Assembly (NCBI RefSeq): GCF_017948595.1
Contig: NZ_JAGFBV010000035.1
Location: 1-33,348, forward strand
Origin: Flavobacterium geliluteum
Lineage (GTDB): Bacteria; Bacteroidota; Bacteroidia; Flavobacteriales; Flavobacteriaceae
Direction: 5' to 3'
Length of the DNA: 33,348 bases
Made by a program: the position numbers and the translations under genes. The notes under the pieces were generated by a model, which saw only the letters and a list, made by a program, of their open reading frames with translations, made no database searches and was not told the origin of the DNA. Positions 9,901 through 17,293 of this stretch are shown piece after piece (the first letter of the stretch is position 1; every line of letters begins with the position of its first letter).

Positions 9901-10025
9901 TGCGACTGCTTCGTGTAGCTCCCGAACGTTAGTTTGGCGGCATAAATCTGACTGGAAAGCAGTATTGCGAGAATAAATATGCAAAGACAGGAAGGTCTGC
10001 CCTTGTTAAATGAAAGATTTTTCAT
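6996..10025 (-). CDS. SusC/RagA family TonB-linked outer-membrane transporter
   Basis: The product is 1009 aa. A signal peptide ending YAA is followed by a carboxypeptidase-D-regulatory-like domain (about 44-120: ITGTVTDATGPLSSVTVIVK, then FSFIGYAPREI). A TonB plug domain follows (about 120-240, with MQGRMSGVNI, IRGINSIRG and DPLYIVNGVPY). The rest is a beta barrel ending in a terminal phenylalanine, as expected for an outer-membrane barrel. It should import oligomers with the SusD lipoprotein using TonB energy. It is the first gene of the susC-susD-peptidase operon. The leader contains a hairpin at 10069-10107, and no anti-sigma/ECF pair is adjacent, so regulation is not evident. Confidence 0.94.
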   Translation of the reverse strand: MKNLSFNKGRPSCLCIFILAILLSSQIYAAKLTFGSYTKQSQHQITGTVTDATGPLSSVTVIVKGTTTNTVTDEKGNFSITANSTDILVFSFIGYAPREIQVGSQTSINIVLIEDSTQLKEVTINAGYYSVKEKERTGSIAKIKSADLDKQPVNNPLAAMQGRMSGVNITQNTGLPGGGFNIQIRGINSIRGDGNDPLYIVNGVPYSSQSLGDPTVSASAISGVTNPLNNLNPSDIESIEVLKDADATAIYGSRGANGVVLITTKKGKSGETRFNFNAFTTVGKVAQKMNLMNTSQYLAMRAEAFANDGITEYPEDAYDINGTWDSNRNTDWQKELIGGTSYIQNFQASVSGGNANTQFLLSGTYRKETTVFPGDFHYGKGSVNSNITHQSDDKRFTLNFSASYSGDKNTLPGRDLTSRAYTLAPNAPELYNSDGSLNWENGTFNNPLAFLNGRYLTANQNLIANVLLSYNVLPGLEAKASIGYNDTRITQNVTSPLSIYSPFDTNEHESSLFVASGTGRSYIFEPQLNYRKELDDIEINFLVGTTFQSQKTTKLAQSAFGFASDALINSLAAATTVTVLNHEVTEYNYNALFGRLNMNWHKKYIVNLTGRRDGSSRFGPDNRFANFGAAGAAWLFTNEGIFKQHNSILSFGKLRGSYGITGNDQIGDYQYLDTYQVSPYLYDGVVGLLPSRLYNPDFGWETNKKLELALELGFLKDNIFLSAAWFRNRSSNQLVGVPLPGTTGFSSIQSNFDATVENTGVEVELRTTNVKSKDFSWTTTVNLTVPKNKLVSFPGLEGSTYANQLIVGESLFIKKVFNYAGINPETGAYTFQDFNGDGQITYEDDRQAIVDTSPEYYGGLSNQLTYKNWSLDFLFQFVKQLGRNYLYTSALPGSFVNQPVDMGNHFPQDGTNAVSQQYTTGQNGTLLEGHYNLIDSNAAFSDASFVRLKNLTLVYAIPSTWSKTFTGKIYVQGQNLLTLTDFRGADPENQSASALPSLRQFTLGIQLGF

Positions 10026-10068
10026 AAATTTAGAAAGGATTAAAATTGAACGAAAGTTTGATTTTCCC

Positions 10069-10107
10069 AGCCTTCTATGCTAGTTTCCACGCAAGTAATA
10101 GAAGGCT
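10069..10107. promoter_or_regulatory. Hairpin in the susC leader
   Basis: A perfect 10-bp stem (10069-10078 with 10098-10107) encloses a 19-nt loop, 44 bases upstream of the susC start. On the plus strand it is followed by five T residues, so it could be a terminator for plus-strand transcription. On the minus strand it would be a structured 5' leader of susC. Which role applies is undecided. Confidence 0.4.
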
Positions 10108-10333
10108 TTTTCTTGTTAATTAATTTATCATAGGCATAGGTTGGTTTTTGGTTACTTAAATAGTCAATAGCTGTTGAATGGTTTCGGATCTGCGCTCTTG
10201 CAGATATTTGTAAATGGCGAAGCTGATAGTATAATAACCTGAACCTTCCCCAACTCAAGTAAAAATTAAAGATTACACCATAAGCAACCGGTTAATGGTT
10301 AAACACAAGCGGTAACGACACTTTAAGATATCG

Positions 10334-10527
10334 TGAAGAAGCTTTGAGAAGTTGAGGTGTAGCCAAAAAAATAGGCGCGGAACTCAGCTTATTGCCTTCA
10401 TGGTACTGGTATACCGGGAACAATAAGTGAGCCCACGCCATTTATGGCGTGAGCATTTGCACTTATCTTCTCGTTCCCATTTAAAAAGTACCAGTTTTTG
10501 AAGGCGAGATTCAAAGCGAATGCTTCA
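10334..10527. ncRNA. Long nested imperfect hairpin, possible structured RNA or palindromic mobile repeat
   Basis: Seven complementary segment pairs nest in order across about 190 bases: 10334-10338/10522-10526, 10341-10347/10511-10517, 10394-10400/10499-10505, 10406-10411/10489-10494, 10416-10421/10473-10478, 10423-10429/10460-10466, and the apical 10434-10440/10445-10451 with a TTTA loop. This is far more order than a random spacer would show. No protein is encoded and the strand is unknown. Possible identities are a structured RNA (for example a 6S- or Flavo-type RNA), a REP/MITE-like palindrome, or a regulatory structure for the neighbouring XRE gene. None could be confirmed by eye. Confidence 0.4.
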
Positions 10528-10556
10528 AATATTTTTAATGAAGTATCGCAAAAATA

Positions 10557-10573
10557 CATTACAAATCGTAATG
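10557..10573. promoter_or_regulatory. Palindrome CATTAC-N5-GTAATG upstream of XRE gene
   Basis: A perfect 6+6 inverted repeat with a 5-base centre lies about 100 bases before the XRE regulator. It is a plausible dimeric repressor site. The binding protein is inferred, not shown. Confidence 0.3.
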
Positions 10574-10602
10574 ATTAAACAAATATACTAAATAAAATAA
10601 AT

Positions 10603-10622
10603 ATAGGGATATATCCCCATAA
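10603..10622. promoter_or_regulatory. Candidate XRE operator, palindrome GGGATATATCCC
   Basis: The 12-bp core at 10606-10617 is a perfect palindrome and extends by three more matching pairs on each side after one mismatch. It lies 50-70 bases before the XRE start codon, where an autoregulatory operator would be expected. Its GC-flanked core stands out in an otherwise very AT-rich spacer. Confidence 0.4.
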
Positions 10623-10671
10623 GTTTTATGTTAAATATTACCAATTTCACTTTTCAAAAAAAAAACATGCT

Positions 10672-10923
10672 ATGGATAATACATTTAACGATTTTTTGAA
10701 AGATTTTGGTGAAAAAGTAAAAACAGAAAGGGAAGCTAAGAACTTAACTTTAAAGGATATGGAATTTCATACTGGTATTGACGATAGTGACTTTAATAAA
10801 ATTGAGTTAGGAAAAACAAATATTACGTTTAGAACTTTCTTAAAAGTTGCTAAGGGACTTAAAGTTCAGCCAAAAAAATTAGTAGATTTTGATATTGACT
10901 TAAAAAATGAAAATCTAGAATAG
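10672..10923 (+). CDS. XRE-family helix-turn-helix regulator (small)
   Basis: The product is 83 aa and is almost entirely one Cro/C1-type HTH domain: helix 1 near FGEKVKTEREAKN, the helix-turn-helix at LTLKDMEFHTGIDDSDFNKIE, then the conserved GKTNITFRTFLKVAKGL segment. Its size matches phage repressors and the C-proteins of restriction-modification systems. It precedes the DUF4365 gene on the same strand by 147 bases, and palindromes at 10557 and 10603 are candidate autoregulatory sites. I infer that it controls the accessory island genes. The DNA site is not proven. Confidence 0.8.
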   Translation: MDNTFNDFLKDFGEKVKTEREAKNLTLKDMEFHTGIDDSDFNKIELGKTNITFRTFLKVAKGLKVQPKKLVDFDIDLKNENLE

Positions 10924-11070
10924 ACGCATAAGTATTCTATTCCACTCATTAGGAATATCTAACAGAATTTACCAAATCCTTTCCTATCTACTTGCCCTTT
11001 GTCATTGAACTATGTTTAAATATGAACAACTTGAGCAAATAATCAGATTCAGATATAAACCTATTAAATA

Positions 11071-11593
11071 ATGACTAATCGTAATCCCAATATAAAGACT
11101 GAATTTCAAGGAGTAAGATTCGTTCAGGGTGTTGTTCAAGATAATCATTCCATTTTTCAAAATCTTTCACGAGAAAATGACCAAGGCAATGATTGTTATA
11201 TAGAATTTGTACGTAATGGTCTTGCAACCAATTATGGGATATTTGTTCAAATAAAAAGTGGAGACAGCTATAAGGACAGCTTAGGCTATAAATTCACAGC
11301 AGATAAAGCCCATTTAGAGTACTGGAATCAGGGGTTAAATTTAACAGTAGGAATAGTTTTTGATCCGGAAATTAAAAAAGCCTTTTGGGTGGATGTTACA
11401 TCTTATTTGACTTCTCGACCTGACATTTTTACGCAAAGTTATCATACTATTAGAGTTGATAAGGCAAACGAATTTTCCGAAGCAACTTTTCCTGCATTTA
11501 TAGAGTATTGCTTCTCTTTTCGACAGCTATTTTCAAGCTATGAAAAATTTGGGCGTGCCTTAGAATGGTTTGCTAACATTGATAATTCAAGTA
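11071..11593 (+). pseudogene. DUF4365 nuclease-like gene, 5' part, disrupted by IS21-family element
   Basis: This is the N-terminal 174 codons of a gene continued at 14188. The segment carries a DUF4365-type domain. The likely PD-(D/E)XK-like active-site residues are Asp41 and Glu45 (GNDCYIEF) and Gln60-Ile-Lys62 (FVQIKSG). DUF4365 proteins are common in defence islands and are predicted nucleases. The IS enters within codon 175. The current frame runs nine residues into the IS and stops at 11622, so a truncated 183-aa protein with the whole nuclease-like domain could still be made. The start ATG 11071 follows an AT-rich leader without a clear ribosome-binding site. Confidence 0.75.
11586..11593 (+). 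repeat. Target-site duplication of the IS21-family element, left copy
   Basis: TTCAAGTA occurs here and again at 14180-14187, immediately outside the two ends of the element. Eight bases falls in the 4-8 bp range of IS21-family duplications. Confidence 0.9.
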
Positions 11594-11696
11594 TGGATAT
11601 TCTGGATAAAGTGAGCACCTAATTCTGGATAAAAGTGAGCAGTATAAATGAACTCAAAAAGGTGTCTAAAAAGTAGTTTAAAAGTATAAAATTATT

Positions 11697-12437
11697 TTAC
11701 TCTATTGGTTGTTTTTCTATTTTCTTTTTTCTCATTGATTCTCCCTTTAATTCTATCCGAAGAGCATTGTGAACGATTCTGTCTAAAATTGCATCTGCAA
11801 TGGTTTGTTCAGCAATGACTTCATGCCAGGATTCAACTGGGAGCTGCGAAGCAATAATAGTTGATTTTTTCCCATGCCTGTCCTCAATTATCTCCATAAG
11901 ATCCTGCCTTTTAAAGTTATCTAATGATTGAAGCCCAAAATCATCTAGTATAATGAGGTCCTGCTTTTCTATTTTATTAATTTCTTTTATGTAAGAGCCG
12001 TCAGCTTTAGCCATTTTAAGTTTAGAGAAAAGTTTATTGATATTAAAATACATTACTTTGTAGCCCATCATACAGGCTTTATAACCAATTGCTGTAGCTA
12101 TAAAGCTTTTGCCAACACCCGTACTTCCACAGACCAGGATGTTTTGTTTGTTTTTTATAAAATCACAAAACTCAAGTCTGTTTACCAAGTTTTTATCTAC
12201 TCCTCTGGAACTGTCAAAATCGATTTCTTCCATAAAAGCTTTATACCTAAACTTGGCAGTATTGATCAATCTTTCTACTTTTCGATTTTCTCTGTCATCA
12301 TATTCAGAGTTAATTAAATAAGCAATAAGTTCATCATTTGTGTAATCGATACTACTTGCCTCTAAAGTAGTATTAAAGGCTCTGGACATTCCGTAGAGCC
12401 TTAACTGTTTCATTTTTTCTAATGTTTGATCATTCAT
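11697..12437 (-). CDS. istB: IS21-family helper ATPase IstB
   Basis: The product is 246 aa, the usual length. It is an AAA+ ATPase related to DnaC: Walker A is GSTGVGKS at about 103-110 and Walker B is LIILDDFG near 156-163. IstB assembles on target DNA and directs the IstA transposase to it. It starts 22 bases after the istA stop on the same transcript. The ATG at 12437 gives the standard IstB N-terminus (MNDQTLEKMKQLRLYGM). It appears intact. Confidence 0.95.
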   Translation of the reverse strand: MNDQTLEKMKQLRLYGMSRAFNTTLEASSIDYTNDELIAYLINSEYDDRENRKVERLINTAKFRYKAFMEEIDFDSSRGVDKNLVNRLEFCDFIKNKQNILVCGSTGVGKSFIATAIGYKACMMGYKVMYFNINKLFSKLKMAKADGSYIKEINKIEKQDLIILDDFGLQSLDNFKRQDLMEIIEDRHGKKSTIIASQLPVESWHEVIAEQTIADAILDRIVHNALRIELKGESMRKKKIEKQPIE

Positions 12438-12459
12438 ATAGTTATTTTATTAATGGTTG

Positions 12460-14007
12460 TTATTTGTAATATTCCTTGCCTCTAATATTATTATGTATTG
12501 GTATTTCTTTATCTTCAATAGCAGGATCTTCATCAATGAAGTCTAATCCTTTCTCCAGGATAGATTTGATGATTGGGTAATTTATTTTTTCATAATCCAT
12601 CGCTCTTTTACAGGCATTATTTAATCTGTCATTGCCTACTTTTTTGGCTAAACTTAACACGCCGGTACAGGACTTATAAGATTGCTCAGGGTGCTGTTTT
12701 TTATCTAATATTTGTATAATAAATGATTTGCAAAATTCTCCAACAGAAGCTCCCCATTGGATAAACCTCTCGGGATTCCACTCTGCCACAAACTGATGTG
12801 ATGTGGGCATGTGTTCTTTATTTGTTGTATAAAGATATTTGGAGTAGTCCCTCTGATGACTGGCTATTATGCGCTGCCCATGATAAATCTCAATGGTAGT
12901 TTTGCTGTAAATAATCAATACTTTCTTGCCCATATAAATAAAAGGCACACTATAATAGTGTTTGTCTTTATTGAGATAAACATGGCTGGATTTATGAACG
13001 GTTGCTTTAGCAAAACCTTTGAGCTGATAGGGATTAACAGGTAAAAATGATAGTGCTTCTTTTTCTATCTCATTAAACAAATCTAATCTTGAGTATTTCC
13101 TGCCTTTAAAAGACATTGTATTATGCTTTTCTAAAAGTGGTAAAATAGCATCATTAAGGGCTTCTATAGTAAAAAAATCTTCTTTGCGTAAAGGGGCAAA
13201 AATTCTGGTATAAATTATTCTTACTGCATTTTCAACCAGAGCCTTATCTTTTGGGTGATAAGCTCTTGTGGGAAGTATTGTAGTTGCGTAATGAGATGCA
13301 AAGTCTAATAAATATTCCGTTACTAAGGGCTCATATTTATCACTCTTTTTAACGGCTGTTCTTAAATTATCCGTTACAATAGCACTTGGAACACCCTGAT
13401 AGTAGTCTAGCATTTTTACCAGACTTCCCATAAAGTCTTCTTTGTTTTGGGTTCTGGTAGCTTCTACAAAAGTAAGTCCGCTTGCTCCCAGTACACTTAC
13501 AAAAACCTCTACTTCACACAGTTCTCCTGTAGACTGGTCAATAACGGATAATTTCTTTCCTGTATAGTCTACAAAAACTTTATCCCCTGCCTTATGATGC
13601 ATATGCATAGAGGGCTTGAGTTTGCCTCGCCAATTTTGATAATGATAGCAAAACTGAGAATAACTGTAGCCATCAGGATGATTTACCCTATATTCTTCCC
13701 AGAGCAATTGGCGGGTAACACCAACTCGCTTTAATTCTTTTTCTATCGTGGGAAATAAGGATTCTAAAACTATGTTTTTTTCGGGAACGGGTTTTATCTG
13801 GCCATCAAAGAGTTCTTCCAGATCTTCATTACTAAGACCTGATAATTCTTGATAGGTAAAAGAATTTTGATGAAATGATTCAATATATTTCTTTACAGTA
13901 TTGCGCGATAAGCCTAATTGTCTACTTATTTGGAGCTTACTTACTCCTTGAGTATATAAACGTAATAATTGCAAAATGTTTCTCATATCCAGTCGTTTAT
14001 TTGCCAT
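12460..14007 (-). CDS. istA: IS21-family DDE transposase IstA
   Basis: The product is 515 aa from ATG 14007. An N-terminal helix-turn-helix lies at about 21-42 (QISRQLGLSRNTVKKYI). The RNase-H-like DDE domain shows Asp147 (VFVDYTG), Asp213 (AIVTDNLR) and Glu259 (ALVENAV). A C-terminal beta-barrel region follows. It cuts and joins the element ends. A GTG at 14049 could add 14 residues, but ATG 14007 (MANKRLDMRN) fits the family better. Its promoter is probably inside the repeat-rich right end, so transposase may repress its own gene by binding there. Confidence 0.93.
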   Translation of the reverse strand: MANKRLDMRNILQLLRLYTQGVSKLQISRQLGLSRNTVKKYIESFHQNSFTYQELSGLSNEDLEELFDGQIKPVPEKNIVLESLFPTIEKELKRVGVTRQLLWEEYRVNHPDGYSYSQFCYHYQNWRGKLKPSMHMHHKAGDKVFVDYTGKKLSVIDQSTGELCEVEVFVSVLGASGLTFVEATRTQNKEDFMGSLVKMLDYYQGVPSAIVTDNLRTAVKKSDKYEPLVTEYLLDFASHYATTILPTRAYHPKDKALVENAVRIIYTRIFAPLRKEDFFTIEALNDAILPLLEKHNTMSFKGRKYSRLDLFNEIEKEALSFLPVNPYQLKGFAKATVHKSSHVYLNKDKHYYSVPFIYMGKKVLIIYSKTTIEIYHGQRIIASHQRDYSKYLYTTNKEHMPTSHQFVAEWNPERFIQWGASVGEFCKSFIIQILDKKQHPEQSYKSCTGVLSLAKKVGNDRLNNACKRAMDYEKINYPIIKSILEKGLDFIDEDPAIEDKEIPIHNNIRGKEYYK

Positions 14008-14059
14008 ATCTTTTGTTTTAAAAACAAGTAAGATATTCTTTATAAACACTACTTTTTGA

Positions 14060-14179
14060 GGTGGTCACTTTGAACCGGAATCAACTGATCTCTTTTACAA
14101 GAATAGGGTGGTCACTTTAAACCGGAACAAATTGCTCTCTTTTACCGGAATGGGATGCTCACTTTTGCCAGAATTTGCA
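14060..14179. repeat. IS21 right end with multiple transposase-binding repeats
   Basis: Variants of one unit recur: GGTGGTCACTTTGAACCGGAA (14060), a weaker copy near 14088, GGTGGTCACTTTAAACCGGAA (14107), one near 14133, and the terminal copy ending at 14179. The left end carries two copies in opposite orientation. Such arrays are the expected IstA binding sites. Confidence 0.75.
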
Positions 14180-14187
14180 TTCAAGTA
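14180..14187 (+). repeat. Target-site duplication of the IS21-family element, right copy
   Basis: TTCAAGTA is identical to 11586-11593 and directly abuts the CA end of the element. Deleting 11594-14187 rebuilds the uninterrupted DUF4365 gene in frame. Confidence 0.9.
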
Positions 14188-14747
14188 TCTGTTACGAAGG
14201 AATGAAAGCCCTATATTCTTATCATCGTGAAAAGCCTGCAACTTGGTTCTATATCATCTCAAATTTTTCAAAAATTAAGGAAGAAGGTATAAGAAAGAAT
14301 ATTTTGGGTTTGCTAAGTAATTATGTAAACCGGGACATTTTTTGGCACTCAAATAATTTTCAATATTTGTCATCTCCAGATGTAAAAGAAAATCTCTCAA
14401 ATCTTATGACGAAGTATTTCAGAAGAAATGAAATTGAAATTATATTGTCGTATCTTGAAGGTGGAATAGTTAGAGGAAGTTTCAATTATTTAATTTTCCT
14501 TGTCATCAATATGGTGGCAGATCTTCATGAAATCTTAAAGGAAATCGCTTTCAATGCCTCTATTGATGAGGACAAGCGTAATTTCTGTTTCTGGCTATAT
14601 ATGCACGTAGCAAAATTACACTCAATAAATGATACACTGAAAACGGCTGATGATTATTTGATCAAATTTCCTTTTGGACTGAAAGATGAAGCCCTCATGG
14701 GGATTAAAGAAAGTATTGAAAAAGGTGAGTTATGTCCGATTGGTTAA
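14188..14747 (+). pseudogene. DUF4365 nuclease-like gene, 3' part, disrupted by IS21-family element
   Basis: This is the C-terminal 186 codons of the gene begun at 11071. Joining the halves across one target-site copy reads ...NIDNSSICYEGMKALYSYH... without a frameshift and gives a 360-aa protein. The part is mostly helical and has no domain I recognise. It has no good start of its own. The stop lies 55 bases from the 3' end of the convergent ATPase gene. No further disabling change is visible, which again points to a recent insertion. Confidence 0.75.
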
Positions 14748-14802
14748 CTTTTTACAAATACTTTTCTTAAGTTAGTTTTATCCATAGATATTTATGTGTA
14801 AT

Positions 14803-16344
14803 TTATTTTCCATACTTAGATATTAATGAGTCAAAAGTTTGTAAAAACATTTTAGTTTCCTCAACATTTTTACCAATCCAAATGTTAATCAATTTATTAC
14901 AACCTAAACCCCAATATTGCTTTTGATCATTAAACCATAATTTCGCCTTTTCTCTATGAGTACGAATATCTGCAATTGAATAATCTTTAAAACAAATTTG
15001 TTTATCGTAACCTGCAAATAGCTTATCCCAAATAATTGAAGAATCAGGTTCAACATATAGCATTTCTGCTAATATTTTCTCAGGAGAATCATTTCCTGGG
15101 AGAATCAAGAAATTTTTATGTTTAGTTATTTCTTTCATCATCGCAGGTTTCTGGTTTACGTCTCCATCTAAACAAATTATACTTTCGGGGTAATTAAATC
15201 CTTTAATTTTTTTTCTTACTAATTCAATGTAATTATTACATCCCAATGTACACTGTATAAAGTTAAGTGAACTCTTTTTTGACTTCAAGATATTCTTTAG
15301 GAAAATTTCTGCTTCCTTATCTTCAGTAAATAACGGAACCTTGTTGGTTTTAATTACATGTGATGACAGACTAACATTTAATTTATTTCTAATAAAATCT
15401 ATAGTTGCACTATCATTAACTACTATTTCTTTGTCTATTTTTTGCAAGAAAACTACTTTGACCTGATTTTTAAGCTTTATGTCGTTTTGAATTCCACATA
15501 CTTTTTCTAAAATTGTCAAGGAATGAGTTGTAAAGATTATTTGAATTTTATAATCAGAAGAAAATTTTCGTAGGGCTTCAATTAATTTGATCTGTGATGC
15601 AGGATACAAGGTAGTATCAATTTCATCTATTACCAGTATTCCATATTCGTATAATGTTGGAAATTTTTCTTTCAATCTTTTGAAAGATAATATAGCAAGT
15701 AAAATTTTACCTAGATTATCTTGTCCAGAAGAATTCATTTTCCAGTCATAATGGTCTGTTGAAACCCCAAGAGTATTTTTTTGTTTACTTGATAGATAAT
15801 CTACCGAACTAATTTCTAAATTATTAATTATTAATATAGTGTTATGCCATTTATTATAAAATAATAGTTCTTCCGCAGTTAATTGAATAGCTGAATCTGT
15901 ATCTAATTTATCATCTTCCCCTATCGGCATTAATCGAGACAAGCTAAGATAAATTACTGGATAATTAAGATATCCGGAACCTTTTGTTCTATCTCCTTGC
16001 TTCCAAAACCTAATAGAATCCTTATCTCTTGCAATACTTTCAACTGAGAACGATTCGTTACCATTTGTCTCAAGTGTCCATGTATGATGTTTTGGTTTAT
16101 CAAAAGTTTTAGATAACTTAAATTTTTCAGAAAAGGATGACTTATAATTACCTCCACAAAGTGGTTTTTCATCACTTATAGGATTACTTTTATCATTGAT
16201 AGAAAAAGGCTGACTTAAAAGTCCAAGTAGAGTAGTTTTTTGTGTTCCATTTTGTCCAGCGATCACTGTAATACTGGTTCCCAATTCAAATTCAATGTTA
16301 TTGAAACCTCTAAATTTTTCTACATGGATTTTTTTTATCAGCAT
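14803..16344 (-). CDS. ABC-type ATPase with OLD-like TOPRIM C-terminus
   Basis: The product is 513 aa. The N-terminal half is a SMC/ABC-type ATPase: LIKKIHVEKFRGFNNIEFEL, Walker A GQNGTQKT at 30-37 (Gln where Gly is usual), signature-like SSGQDNLGKI at 205-214, Walker B ILVIDEID at 236-243, H-loop FTTHS at 271-275. From about 335 the protein looks TOPRIM-like: Glu341 (LFTEDKEAE) and Asp393/Asp395 (CLDGDVN), then a LPGNDSPEK motif. This order is that of OLD-family ATPase-nucleases, related in layout to GajA and to PARIS AriA-AriB fusions. It is the last gene of the ParB-methyltransferase-ATPase operon, 40 bases after the methyltransferase, and is the likely effector. The TOPRIM assignment rests on motifs only. 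Confidence 0.8.
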   Translation of the reverse strand: MLIKKIHVEKFRGFNNIEFELGTSITVIAGQNGTQKTTLLGLLSQPFSINDKSNPISDEKPLCGGNYKSSFSEKFKLSKTFDKPKHHTWTLETNGNESFSVESIARDKDSIRFWKQGDRTKGSGYLNYPVIYLSLSRLMPIGEDDKLDTDSAIQLTAEELLFYNKWHNTILIINNLEISSVDYLSSKQKNTLGVSTDHYDWKMNSSGQDNLGKILLAILSFKRLKEKFPTLYEYGILVIDEIDTTLYPASQIKLIEALRKFSSDYKIQIIFTTHSLTILEKVCGIQNDIKLKNQVKVVFLQKIDKEIVVNDSATIDFIRNKLNVSLSSHVIKTNKVPLFTEDKEAEIFLKNILKSKKSSLNFIQCTLGCNNYIELVRKKIKGFNYPESIICLDGDVNQKPAMMKEITKHKNFLILPGNDSPEKILAEMLYVEPDSSIIWDKLFAGYDKQICFKDYSIADIRTHREKAKLWFNDQKQYWGLGCNKLINIWIGKNVEETKMFLQTFDSLISKYGK

Positions 16345-16384
16345 GAAAATTTTATTTTTATAATTAAGAAATGAAAAATAGAAA

Positions 16385-17293
16385 CTATTTTTTATCGGAA
16401 TAAATAATCTCTTTACTGTTCTTTTTTTTATGTAGCTTGAATTTTAGAGGACTCCAGTTTTCTATATTTGGACTCAGAATTGTTGGACTAAAGAAAAGGA
16501 TTTCTTGTCCAACTCTTGATTTATATGCTGTATGCTTGAATGAAAATTCTTTTTTACTACAGTCATCATATAGTATGTTTATTTCGGGTACATTATCATA
16601 TGAAACTATCCATTTGATGTTTGTAATTCCTTTTATTTTGTTACTTACTAATTCATGATTTTTATCTTCATAATGGTTCATATACAAGCTACTTGCTTTT
16701 AAATAGTATGGTGGATCAAAATAAAATATTACATTATCATCTTCTGCCTGTTCTTGGATAATATCAATTAATGCAATAGCATCTTCGTTAAACAGCAAAA
16801 TATCTTCCTTCCTTGATGCAATAAGCATAATTCTTTCAATTAAATCTTTTTTATTAAATCTACAGTCCATCAGATAATTGCCATTTTGTTCGATTCCTCC
16901 AATTAAGCCAGCATTTATTATTCCTGATCGATTAGTTCTGTTTAAATAAAATGTTGAAAAACCCAATTCTAAAAGTCCAACTTCTTCTTTGTTTTGCTGA
17001 ACATTTCTTTGTTTTCTCCATTCACTAACAGTAAATGTTGAATTTTCAATCAAATCACATAATTCTTTCGTATGATTAAGAACTGAATACCAAAAAGCAT
17101 AAATAGATCTATCTTTATCATTAAGGGTTATTTTATTTACAAACCCTTCAAAAAGTAGAAATAAAGCAACAGATGCCCCTCCTGAATAAGGCTCTACATA
17201 ATGTCCATTAATGTTGTTATCAATACAAATTTTTGCAATAAATGCTGATAATTTATTTTTACCTCCAGGGTATCTAAGTGGTGAATAGAACAT
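16385..17293 (-). CDS. D12-class (Dam-like) DNA adenine-N6 methyltransferase
   Basis: The product is 302 aa, close to Dam size. The class-defining motifs are visible: RYPGGK at 7-12, the AdoMet-binding VEPYSGG at 33-39, the family motif NRTNRSG at 119-125, and the catalytic DPPY at 193-196. It should methylate adenine N6 in a short DNA target; the target cannot be read from sequence. Its ATG overlaps the stop of the ParB-like gene by one base (TAATG), so the two are translationally coupled. No restriction endonuclease of a classic type II system lies next to it. The partner may be the ATPase-TOPRIM protein downstream. Confidence 0.9.
   Translation of the reverse strand: MFYSPLRYPGGKNKLSAFIAKICIDNNINGHYVEPYSGGASVALFLLFEGFVNKITLNDKDRSIYAFWYSVLNHTKELCDLIENSTFTVSEWRKQRNVQQNKEEVGLLELGFSTFYLNRTNRSGIINAGLIGGIEQNGNYLMDCRFNKKDLIERIMLIASRKEDILLFNEDAIALIDIIQEQAEDDNVIFYFDPPYYLKASSLYMNHYEDKNHELVSNKIKGITNIKWIVSYDNVPEINILYDDCSKKEFSFKHTAYKSRVGQEILFFSPTILSPNIENWSPLKFKLHKKKNSKEIIYSDKK

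Larger units (their letters stand above)
11594..14179 (-). mobile_element. Complete IS21-family insertion sequence (2586 bp)
   Basis: The element begins with TGGATATTCTGG and ends with its imperfect inverted partner (reverse complement TGCAAATTCTGG), so it has the TG...CA termini of the family. It encodes IstA-like transposase and IstB-like helper ATPase in tandem on the minus strand. Tandem terminal repeats are present: two at the left end (from 11599) and several at the right end (14060-14179). The 8-bp target duplication is perfect and both genes are open, so the insertion looks recent and possibly active. Confidence 0.95.

Noticed and set aside
10040..10258. 72-aa minus-strand frame upstream of susC
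   Set aside because: It overlaps the leader hairpin, has unnatural composition and resembles nothing; it is more likely untranslated leader.
10334..10527. Retron or CRISPR tracr-like RNA as explanation of the nested hairpin
   Set aside because: No reverse transcriptase, Cas protein or repeat array is nearby.
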